From the NCBI GenBank assembly GCA_035302345.1, contig DATGSS010000044.1, forward strand, positions 1 to 12,004: 12,004 bases of DNA. The letters are read 5' to 3'. Below are positions 1 to 5,803 of the stretch, piece after piece. Position 1 is the stretch's first letter; each line of letters opens with the position of its first letter. Source of the DNA: Paenalcaligenes sp035302345. GTDB lineage: Bacteria; Pseudomonadota; Gammaproteobacteria; Burkholderiales; Burkholderiaceae_B. The notes under the pieces were generated by a model. The model did no database searches. It was not told where the DNA came from and saw only the letters and a list, made by a program, of their open reading frames with translations. The position numbers were made by a program, and so were the translations under genes.

Positions 1-46
1 ATGCGCCAATAGCCAGAACCAGAAGGGTGCTATGGGTTTTGTTCAT
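1..46 (-). CDS. phoR: Probable PhoR sensor kinase, N-terminal 15 codons only
   Basis: An ATG on the minus strand at 46-44 opens a frame that stays open to the window edge and reads MNKTHSTLLVLAIGA. A short polar start followed by a hydrophobic run fits the first membrane segment or signal anchor of a sensor kinase. It begins 26 bases after the phoB stop on the same strand. In proteobacteria the gene directly after phoB is usually phoR, the inner-membrane histidine kinase/phosphatase that acts on PhoB. The identity therefore rests on position; the 15 residues carry no kinase motif. The Shine-Dalgarno sequence is weak. Another membrane or exported protein is possible. Confidence 0.4.
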   Translation of the reverse strand, partial: MNKTHSTLLVLAIGA

Positions 47-72
47 CTGGGTGATATATGTTCGCTGTCAGG

Positions 73-762
73 TTAAAGCCGTGCTGCAAAGCGATAACCT
101 GCACCACGTACAGTTTCTATGTGTTGGTCATGGCCGGTCGGGGCCAGCGCTTTGCGCAGCCGTCGAATATGAACATCAACGGTTCTTTCCTCGATAAATA
201 CATGGTCTCCCCATATATTATCCAGTAACTGAGTGCGGCTAAAAACCCGCTCAGGATGCACCATAAAAAAATGCAATAAACGAAATTCTGTAGGCCCCAA
301 GCGCAAGTTTTTACCGTTGGTGTGCACACGGTGTGTGCTGGGGTCCAAGCTGAGGGTGCCTACGGTGACCTGTTCATCGGCTAATTGTGGGGCGACGCGT
401 CTTAGGACTGCATTAATACGAGCGCGTAGCTCTTTGGGTGAAAAAGGCTTAGTGATGTAGTCATCAGCGCCAGCTTCGAGCCCAGTGACCCGATCTTCCT
501 CGGCACCTTTGGCGGTGAGCATAATGATAGGGATTTGACGGGTACGATGGTCAGAACGTAATTCTTTGGCATACTGAATGCCTGACAACCCAGGCAGCAT
601 CCAGTCCAGTAAGATGAGGCCAGGTAGGGCTTGTCGGATCAGCTCTTGGGCCTGTTCGGCTGTATCAGCCAGTTGGACTTCAAAGCCTGCTAAACGAAGG
701 TTAACTGCGATTAACTCTTGAATCGCGGGCTCGTCTTCGACAACAAGTATAGTGGTTTTCAT
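73..762 (-). CDS. phoB: Phosphate regulon response regulator PhoB
   Basis: A 229-residue OmpR/PhoB-family response regulator, the same length as E. coli PhoB and very similar along its whole length. It activates phosphate-starvation genes when phosphorylated by PhoR. The N-terminal receiver domain (about 3-120) has the acidic pair D10/E11, the phospho-acceptor D53 in LLDWMLPG, T83, and K105 in the ITKPFSPKEL stretch. The C-terminal winged helix (about 130-227) carries GPTEFRLLHFF, the recognition-helix stretch RTVDVHIRRLRKAL and the terminal TVRGAGYRF. The frame stays open upstream to 840, but residue 1 of the family matches the ATG at 762; the extension looks like promoter DNA. No good Shine-Dalgarno precedes this ATG: a doubled heptamer occupies the place. 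It is divergent from ubiE, and a probable phoR follows. No pst or phoU gene is in the window, and I found no convincing Pho box upstream. Confidence 0.97.
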   Translation of the reverse strand: MKTTILVVEDEPAIQELIAVNLRLAGFEVQLADTAEQAQELIRQALPGLILLDWMLPGLSGIQYAKELRSDHRTRQIPIIMLTAKGAEEDRVTGLEAGADDYITKPFSPKELRARINAVLRRVAPQLADEQVTVGTLSLDPSTHRVHTNGKNLRLGPTEFRLLHFFMVHPERVFSRTQLLDNIWGDHVFIEERTVDVHIRRLRKALAPTGHDQHIETVRGAGYRFAARL

Positions 763-1033
763 AATGCGTATAGCGTATAGAATAAGCCGTATATAGTAGA
801 CGGCACACTTGCCCAAGGGTCTACTGCTCGGATAGTACACTAAAAACCCGATTTTTTCAGGCGCAGTTCGCTATTGGACAGGGATAGTGTAAAACAAGTT
901 TATTGCATTATTGTGTCAGGATGGCTTTTTTCGTTTAACATAAAAGGTATCCTCATAGCATGATGAGGCGTTATGGCATAAAGCGGTATCCGGTAGCGCA
1001 CCCGGGTATCAAAACTAGGATACGATAAATATT
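763..1033. other. Divergent phoB/ubiE intergenic region with short repeats
   Basis: A 271-base non-coding gap holding the promoters of both divergent genes. Near phoB, the heptamer GCGTATA is present twice in tandem (766-779). Towards ubiE there is an inverted repeat, CCTCAT-6-ATGAGG (951-968), and the hexamer GGTATC occurs three times (946-951, 985-990, 1005-1010), with a final inverted GGATAC at 1018-1023. These could be operator half-sites for a regulator of ubiE, but no known box is recognised. No ORF here has a ribosome site or a family match. Confidence 0.45.
788..816 (-). promoter_or_regulatory. Candidate sigma70-type promoter for phoB
   Basis: Read on the minus strand, TTGGGC (816-811) is followed after exactly 17 bases by TATACG (793-788). 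The predicted start of transcription near 781 would give a leader of about 20 nucleotides before the phoB ATG. The match is moderate and was found by eye; other -10-like A/T-rich hexamers lie nearby. Confidence 0.3.
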
Positions 1034-1822
1034 ATGGATAACAACACACAACGGCCTCAAGATACAGATCCCAGCGCGATGAATGACACCACGCATTTTG
1101 GTTTTAAAACCATTGATGCGGCTCAAAAAGCGCGTGAGGTCGCACAGGTATTTCATTCTGTTGCTCAACGCTATGATGTGATGAATGACCTCATGTCAGG
1201 TGGGCTGCATCGCCTCTGGAAGCGCTTTACGATCGAACGTGCAGCTATTCGTCCTGGGATGCGGGTATTGGATATCGCCGGGGGCACGGGGGATTTGGCG
1301 CGTGCGTTTGCCTCTAGAGTCGGTGGACACGGCGAGGTTTGGCTAACAGACATCAATTCGTCAATGCTTGCTGTAGGTCGCGACCGTTTGTTAGACCATG
1401 GTTTGGTCGTACCTACTGCTGTGTGTGATGCAGAAAAGCTGCCCTTCCCTGAGGCTTATTTTGATCGCGTCACTGTTGCTTTTGGCTTGCGCAATATGAC
1501 CCACAAAGAAATCGCCCTGGCTGAAATGTATCGTGTGCTTAAGCCCGGCGGTCGTTTGCTGGTGCTCGAGTTCTCTCAGGTAGCCCGGCCATTGGCGCCC
1601 GCCTACGATTGGTATTCTTTCAATGTTTTACCTCGTTTGGGTCGTATGGTAGCTGACGACGAAAATAGCTACCGATATTTAGCCGAATCTATTCGTATGC
1701 ACCCTGATCAAGAGACCTTGGCCGAGATGATGCGCGAGGTTGGCTTCGAACGGGTACAATACTTCAACCTGACCGCTGGGGTGGTGGCGTTGCACGAGGG
1801 TGTGCGCCTGGATGCATCCTGA
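1034..1822 (+). CDS. ubiE: Ubiquinone/menaquinone C-methyltransferase UbiE
   Basis: A class I SAM-dependent methyltransferase of 262 residues that C-methylates the benzoquinol ring in ubiquinone synthesis (and demethylmenaquinol where menaquinone is made). It follows E. coli UbiE almost colinearly. The family signature YDVMNDLMSGGLHRLW is at 47-62, the SAM-binding glycine motif LDIAGGTGD at 79-87, GLRNMT at 151-156, and the second signature RVLKPGGRLLVLEF at 167-180; the protein ends with NLTAGVVALHEG. The chosen ATG gives a 15-residue polar extension before MNDTTHFGF, where another ATG (1079) is a possible start. AGGA lies 13 bases upstream of the first ATG, rather far, and no Shine-Dalgarno precedes the second. 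It heads a ubiquinone block with ubiJ and ubiB, as in E. coli ubiE-ubiJ-ubiB, here with one extra gene inserted. Confidence 0.97.
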   Translation: MDNNTQRPQDTDPSAMNDTTHFGFKTIDAAQKAREVAQVFHSVAQRYDVMNDLMSGGLHRLWKRFTIERAAIRPGMRVLDIAGGTGDLARAFASRVGGHGEVWLTDINSSMLAVGRDRLLDHGLVVPTAVCDAEKLPFPEAYFDRVTVAFGLRNMTHKEIALAEMYRVLKPGGRLLVLEFSQVARPLAPAYDWYSFNVLPRLGRMVADDENSYRYLAESIRMHPDQETLAEMMREVGFERVQYFNLTAGVVALHEGVRLDAS

Positions 1823-1909
1823 GCGGTTCATATAAATCACTAAAGACTAAAGCACGGTGTATTATTGGTTTTTGGGCGATACGCTCTGCACAATCAGTGC
1901 AAAGATTTA

Positions 1910-1926
1910 ATAAAGCCAAGCTTTAT
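1910..1926 (+). promoter_or_regulatory. Leader stem-loop just upstream of the Tim44-like gene's ribosome site
   Basis: ATAAAGC-CAA-GCTTTAT is a perfect 7-base inverted repeat with a 3-base loop. It ends four bases before the Shine-Dalgarno AGGAG (1931-1935) of the next gene. It is A/T-rich, so the helix would be only moderately stable, and no T-run follows, so it does not look like a terminator. It may influence translation or mRNA stability; this is inference from position. Confidence 0.45.
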
Positions 1927-1940
1927 GTATAGGAGTTCTC

Positions 1941-2948
1941 ATGGTTTCAAGGCGTTTATCACGTGCTGTGCTCATTTTTGCACTTGCAGTTACTACGCTT
2001 ATGTTTATTGCGATCTCATTTGATGCTCAGGCACAACGTTTTGGTGGGATGCGTAGTTTTGGGCGTCAATCATCTAACATCATGAAGCAGCGCCAGGCTG
2101 TCAAGCCACCTGCCGCTGCCTCTTCTTCGCGTCAGCAGCAGGGGTCTTCGGCTGCGTCAGCACGCCAACAACAGGCTGGGGCACAGGGTGCCGCAGCACG
2201 TAGCGGGATGTCCCGTTTCTTGGGGCCCATTGCTGGTATTGCTGCAGGTTTAGGGATTGCTGCGCTGCTTTCTGGTTTGGGACTGTCAGGGGCCTTTTTA
2301 GAGCTTATTTCCAGTTTGGTCCTGATCTTGGCAGTGGTCTTTATCGCGCGTTGGTTATTCCGTGTATTGCGGGGTGGTGTGACCCAACCATTGGGTGCAA
2401 CGCGGGGCAGCGGCAATACCAACAACAGTGGTTTTAGCAGTCACAATTATCGCCAAAGTCATCCTGGTGCAGGTGCTCCAACAGGCGCTGCCGGAGCCAG
2501 CCCGATGACCATCGACGGACAGGCTCGTGAGGTCGATGCTCAGACTAACGAGGATTCCAGCTGGTTTATCCCTCAGGATTTTGATCTGCCAGTCTTTTTG
2601 GATAATGCTAAAAAACAGTTTGCACATATCCAAAAGCTTTGGGATCAAGGTGACGCCCAGGGGTTGCAGCAGTATCTAACTGAAGATTTATTTAAAGAGT
2701 TGCAGCCTGCCATTTTGGCTAATGCACAGAGCCAAACTAACCATACCCAGATTGTGTTGCTCAACGCCGAGTTAATGGGTATTGAAAAATTCGAGGATGG
2801 CTTTTTAGCCAGCGTGCGCTATTCCGGCATGCTGCGCGAGGGCAACCACCCCGAAGCAGCTCGTTTCGAAGAGGTGTGGAACCTGCTCAAGGCAGAAGGC
2901 ACCGGCTGGTTGGTTGCTGGCATTCAACAAATGCCAGATAATCATTAA
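1941..2948 (+). CDS. Exported/membrane Tim44-like domain protein
   Basis: A 335-residue protein with an N-terminal signal sequence (about 1-31, likely cleavage AQA|QR), a low-complexity Q/A/S/G-rich linker (about 50-90), a glycine/alanine-rich hydrophobic stretch (93-113), a strong membrane segment (117-142), a second Gly/Ser/Asn-rich linker (150-190) and a C-terminal domain (about 212-333). That domain resembles the Tim44-like/NTF2-fold family: an FLDNAKKQFAHIQKLWDQGD stretch, then LTEDLFKELQ and a final FEEVWNLLKAEGTGWLVAGIQQ. A good AGGAG lies five bases before the ATG. The Arg-rich RWLFRVLRGG just after the last membrane segment favours a cytoplasmic C-terminal domain by the positive-inside rule, but two crossings (periplasmic domain) cannot be excluded. 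It lies between ubiE and ubiJ, suggesting a role in membrane or quinone lipid handling; this is inference. Tim44 domains in mitochondria bind cardiolipin-rich membranes; no bacterial function is assigned here. Confidence 0.85.
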   Translation: MVSRRLSRAVLIFALAVTTLMFIAISFDAQAQRFGGMRSFGRQSSNIMKQRQAVKPPAAASSSRQQQGSSAASARQQQAGAQGAAARSGMSRFLGPIAGIAAGLGIAALLSGLGLSGAFLELISSLVLILAVVFIARWLFRVLRGGVTQPLGATRGSGNTNNSGFSSHNYRQSHPGAGAPTGAAGASPMTIDGQAREVDAQTNEDSSWFIPQDFDLPVFLDNAKKQFAHIQKLWDQGDAQGLQQYLTEDLFKELQPAILANAQSQTNHTQIVLLNAELMGIEKFEDGFLASVRYSGMLREGNHPEAARFEEVWNLLKAEGTGWLVAGIQQMPDNH

Positions 2949-2978
2949 ATCCAATCAAACGGTTTGCTGCTTGGATTT
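2947..2978 (+). repeat. First hairpin after the Tim44-like gene
   Basis: AAATCCAA (2947-2954) pairs perfectly with TTGGATTT (2971-2978). Inside the loop, CAAAC (2956-2960) faces GTTTG (2962-2966), so the arm can fold further. It begins in the stop codon and is followed by a weak TTTTG run. It sits directly before a stronger terminator and may be an auxiliary termination or 3'-end protecting structure. Confidence 0.5.
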
Positions 2979-2983
2979 TGATC

Positions 2984-3021
2984 TGCCCCGTGGTGTCATT
3001 ACATTGCGGGGCATTCTTTTT
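2984..3021 (+). terminator. Rho-independent terminator between the Tim44-like gene and ubiJ
   Basis: TGCCCCG (2984-2990) pairs perfectly with CGGGGCA (3007-3013). A 16-base loop separates them, in which TGT and ACA can pair further. The stem is followed at once by TTCTTTTT (3014-3021). A GC-rich stem plus a U-run is the classic intrinsic terminator form on the plus strand. Only 17 bases separate the T-run from the ubiJ ATG, so ubiJ-ubiB either depend on read-through or on a promoter within or before the hairpin. Confidence 0.75.
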
Positions 3022-3038
3022 CAAATGTGTGGTTCGTG

Positions 3039-3683
3039 ATGGATGCAGTATTCAGTCGCATTAATACATTATTGCCGCCTTTTTTACGGCCCCAAGCCAT
3101 GGTGGCCAGGGTGGTTAATTTTTTGCTCTTGCGAAATCCTTGGGCGATACAACGATTGGCTGCTTATGCAGGTCGACGATTGTCGATCGAATGGGGTGCT
3201 CAGGATTTTCAGTTTGTGGTGACTGAGGCCGGTTTGCTATCTGCTTTTCAGGGCGATAAACAAGCCGTTGAGGTGCGTTTAATTCTGCCCGATCAGCAGC
3301 TATGGGCTTTAGGCAGTTCTCTGTTAGAACAAGCGCCCGAGCAGTTTGCCGAGCAATTGCGCATCGAAGGAGATGTCGGCTTTGCCCGTACATTGGCCGA
3401 TTTGGCTGGTCAGTTGCGTTGGGATGCCGAGGCCGATTTGGCTCGTTTTACAGGGGACATCATCGCCGTACGCATCACGCAAGCCAGCCAAGGATTACTG
3501 CAATGGATACAGCGTTTTGCAGTTCATGTACGGGATAATTTTTCCGAGTATTTAGGTCACGAAAGCGATATGCTGACCCATCAAAGTTATTGGGTTTTTT
3601 GGGAAACACGTCGACAGGCGCTGGAAGCGCAGCTGGATCGTGTTGAAGAGCGATTACACTATTTAGAGTCGGACTCAGTCTAG
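3039..3683 (+). CDS. ubiJ: Ubiquinone biosynthesis accessory factor UbiJ (SCP2 domain)
   Basis: A 214-residue SCP2-type lipid-binding protein, close in length to E. coli UbiJ (201). UbiJ works with UbiK and organises the soluble Ubi complex, holding the polyprenyl tail of the intermediates. The SCP2-like domain covers about 20-125 (RRLSIEWGAQDFQFVVTE, then EQLRIEGDVGFARTLADL). The C-terminus is amphipathic and rich in Glu/Arg (WETRRQALEAQLDRVEERLHYLE without its last residues), fitting the coiled coil expected of the UbiJ tail. An in-frame GTG at 3027 would add four residues. I chose the ATG because MDAVFSRIN looks like the family start, but neither start has a visible Shine-Dalgarno. It is followed nine bases later by ubiB, the conserved partner order. 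Identity rests on domain type and synteny together. Confidence 0.88.
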   Translation: MDAVFSRINTLLPPFLRPQAMVARVVNFLLLRNPWAIQRLAAYAGRRLSIEWGAQDFQFVVTEAGLLSAFQGDKQAVEVRLILPDQQLWALGSSLLEQAPEQFAEQLRIEGDVGFARTLADLAGQLRWDAEADLARFTGDIIAVRITQASQGLLQWIQRFAVHVRDNFSEYLGHESDMLTHQSYWVFWETRRQALEAQLDRVEERLHYLESDSV

Positions 3684-3692
3684 GACGGCCAT

Positions 3693-5240
3693 ATGCCAAG
3701 CTTTGGGCGTTTTTTGTTTATTTTTTATATCGGTTTTAGATACCGACTGGATGAGTTATTGCTGACCAGCATTCGTCATCCAGTGGCCGCTTGCTTGTTG
3801 CGCATTTGTCGTTTTGGAACTCGGGCAAAGGCTCCTCGGGGTGTGCGTTTGCGTTTGGCACTCGAGGCATTGGGGCCCGTATTTGTAAAGTTTGGGCAGG
3901 TGCTATCAACGCGGCGTGACATCATCCCGATGGATATCGCTGATGAGTTGGCTTATTTGCAAGATCGGGTGCCGCCTTTCCCTTCAGAAAAAGCAATGGC
4001 GATCATTGAGCATGCCTTGGGCGCCAGTCCGCAAGATTTATTTAAGGAATTCCAGGTCGAGCCTGTGGCATCGGCGTCGATTGCGCAGGTGCATTTTGCA
4101 GTGCTGCATAGCGGTCAAGAGGTTGCTGTCAAAGTGCTGCGTCCAGGGATGCGTAAAATCATCAGTAAAGACGTAGGGCTGATGCGTGTGTTGGCGGCTT
4201 TGGTCGAATGGATCAGTCCAGACGGCAAACGTTTGCGCCCCAAAGAGGTCGTAGCTGAATTTGATAAATACCTCAACGATGAATTGGATTTGATCCGCGA
4301 GGCCTCGAACTGCAGTCAATTACGACGCAATTTTAGCCATGATAAAAAGCGCGCCAATCTACTGATGGTGCCCGAGGTCTTTTGGGACTACTGTGCCACC
4401 GATGTTTTTACTATGGAGCGTATGCACGGGGTACAGGTTAGCAAAACACAAGCTCTGAGAGATGCAGGTGTTGATTTGCCCGAGCTGGCTCGAAAAGGGG
4501 TGGAAATCTTTTTTAGTCAGGTCTTTGGAGATGGTTTTTTCCACGCTGATATGCATCCGGGCAACATTTACGTTTCCGCAGCACCCGAGACTTTTGGGCA
4601 ATATATCGCGCTGGATTTTGGCATTATGGGGACTTTGTCCGAGTTCGATAAAAACTATTTAGCGCAAAATTTCCTCGCCTTTTTTCAACGCGATTACCGC
4701 CGTGTAGCGCAGCTGCACATAGAGTCGGGCTGGGTTCCTGCGGATACCCGTGAAGAAGAGCTCGAGGGGGCGATACGTGGGGTGTGCGAGCCTTATTTTG
4801 ACCGACCCCTATCACAAATCTCTTTGGCGCAGGTGTTGATGCGTTTATTTCAGACATCACGCCGCTTTAATGTTGAAATACAACCGCAGTTGGTTTTATT
4901 ACAAAAGACGCTGCTTAATGTCGAAGGGATGGGCCGCGAGCTTGATCCCGAGCTCGATCTATGGGATACAGCGCAGCCGTATTTGGAAAATTGGATGCGC
5001 CAGCGGATTGGATTAAATGGACTGTTAGAGCAATTGCAAAAAGAGGGCAGTCAGTGGTCGCAGATATTACCGCAGTTGCCGCGTTTGACCTATGAGCGCC
5101 TCAAACGCCCCGATCAAAGCACCGCTATCGAGCAACGCCTGGCACAACTTAGTCGCCAAATACGGCGCACGAATCAGTTGTTGTTTTTGTTTTGGTTGTT
5201 ATTGATCGTTCTCGTTGTAGGTATTCTCTATTATGTCTGA
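3693..5240 (+). CDS. ubiB: UbiB, ABC1/ADCK-family atypical kinase of ubiquinone synthesis
   Basis: A 515-residue inner-membrane protein of the UbiB/COQ8 family, which has ATPase activity and supports ubiquinone synthesis, probably by helping extract lipid intermediates. Family motifs are all present: the KxGQ motif KFGQ (66-69), the alanine-rich loop ASASIAQVH (126-134) that replaces the glycine-rich loop of ordinary kinases, the VAIK-type lysine K147 in EVAVKVLRP, ELDLIREASN (197-206), the catalytic HADMHPGN (284-291, D286 and N291) and the metal-binding DFG (308-310). A hydrophobic C-terminus (about 494-515) after a basic stretch is the expected membrane anchor. E. coli UbiB is 546 residues, so this is slightly short, mainly at the C-terminus. 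The Shine-Dalgarno AGGA overlaps the ubiJ stop codon. The stop overlaps the next gene's start by eight bases. Confidence 0.96.
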   Translation: MPSFGRFLFIFYIGFRYRLDELLLTSIRHPVAACLLRICRFGTRAKAPRGVRLRLALEALGPVFVKFGQVLSTRRDIIPMDIADELAYLQDRVPPFPSEKAMAIIEHALGASPQDLFKEFQVEPVASASIAQVHFAVLHSGQEVAVKVLRPGMRKIISKDVGLMRVLAALVEWISPDGKRLRPKEVVAEFDKYLNDELDLIREASNCSQLRRNFSHDKKRANLLMVPEVFWDYCATDVFTMERMHGVQVSKTQALRDAGVDLPELARKGVEIFFSQVFGDGFFHADMHPGNIYVSAAPETFGQYIALDFGIMGTLSEFDKNYLAQNFLAFFQRDYRRVAQLHIESGWVPADTREEELEGAIRGVCEPYFDRPLSQISLAQVLMRLFQTSRRFNVEIQPQLVLLQKTLLNVEGMGRELDPELDLWDTAQPYLENWMRQRIGLNGLLEQLQKEGSQWSQILPQLPRLTYERLKRPDQSTAIEQRLAQLSRQIRRTNQLLFLFWLLLIVLVVGILYYV

Positions 5241-5733
5241 GTTAAGCGCAGCGCCGCTATTCGAAGAAAAAATCATCGACCCCGAAAAATTAGTCCAACA
5301 GCTGGCCCATGAGTACTGGCCGCGTCCTTTGGTGTTTACCAATGGGGTATTTGATATTTTGCATCGAGGTCATGTGAGTTATTTAGATGCAGCTGCGCAG
5401 TTAGGGGGCAGTTTGTTTGTAGCTGTGAATACGGATGCTTCTGTGCGGCGCCTGAATAAAGGCGCCGAGCGGCCACTAAACCCATTGACTGATCGATTGG
5501 CATTACTTGCGGCTTTAGCCTCAACAACGGTAGTGACCTGGTTTGATGAGGATACCCCTGAGACCATTATTGAACGATTGCGACCGGACCTCATAGTTAA
5601 AGGTGGGGACTATGATATGGAATTATTGCCGGAAACAGCTCTAGTACGCAGTTGGGGCGGTGACGCGCGTGCTATTCCCATTGCACACCAGCGTTCTACA
5701 ACAGCGTTAGTGAATAAAATAAGGGGCGATTAG
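5233..5733 (+). CDS. hldC: D-glycero-beta-D-manno-heptose 1-phosphate adenylyltransferase (stand-alone, HldC/RfaE2 type)
   Basis: A 166-residue nucleotidyltransferase of the cytidylyltransferase-like fold that makes ADP-heptose for the LPS inner core. The nucleotide-binding stretch FTNGVFDILHRGHVSYL (35-51) carries the HxGH motif HRGH (44-47). Further family motifs are VNTDASVRRLNKG, the GG-containing loop VKGGDY (122-127) and the C-terminal RSTTALVNKI (154-163). In E. coli this activity is the C-terminal domain of bifunctional HldE. Here only that domain exists, so a separate heptose kinase (HldA type) should be encoded elsewhere. It starts inside the ubiB stop region (ATGTCTGA, 8-base overlap), pointing to translational coupling. 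Its stop codon lies inside the first unit of a degenerate 17-base repeat and faces the tolC-like gene tail to tail. Confidence 0.93.
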   Translation: MSELSAAPLFEEKIIDPEKLVQQLAHEYWPRPLVFTNGVFDILHRGHVSYLDAAAQLGGSLFVAVNTDASVRRLNKGAERPLNPLTDRLALLAALASTTVVTWFDEDTPETIIERLRPDLIVKGGDYDMELLPETALVRSWGGDARAIPIAHQRSTTALVNKIRGD

Positions 5734-5803
5734 TGCTACAGGGCGATCAATACCGCTGGGTGATTAGCGCTGCAATATTGGTGGCTGGGTGATTGGTGCG
5801 GTA
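5724..5803. repeat. Degenerate 17-base tandem repeats across the convergent gene ends
   Basis: Three head-to-tail 17-mers occur: GGGCGATTAGTGCTACA (5724-5740), GGGCGATCAATACCGCT (5741-5757) and GGGTGATTAGCGCTGCA (5758-5774). Units 1 and 3 agree at 14 of 17 positions, units 1 and 2 at 11. A further related copy, GGGTGATTGGTGCGGTA, begins at 5787, out of register. GCTGGGTGATT is exactly repeated at 5755-5765 and 5784-5794. The hldC stop lies in unit 1 and the tolC-like stop in unit 3. No canonical hairpin with a T-run was seen between the two genes. Confidence 0.6.

Noticed and set aside
763..840. Longer PhoB start at 840 (26 extra residues)
   Set aside because: The extension is not PhoB-like, and the ATG at 762 matches the family N-terminus exactly with a 229-residue product.
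841..935. Possible Pho box upstream of phoB (CTGTC/CTGAC-like words)
   Set aside because: The words do not form two 7-base direct repeats at 11-base spacing, so the consensus is not met.
2132..2648. Two 97-residue frames antisense to the Tim44-like gene
   Set aside because: They arise from the low-complexity Ala/Gln/Gly-coding DNA and show no independent coding signal.
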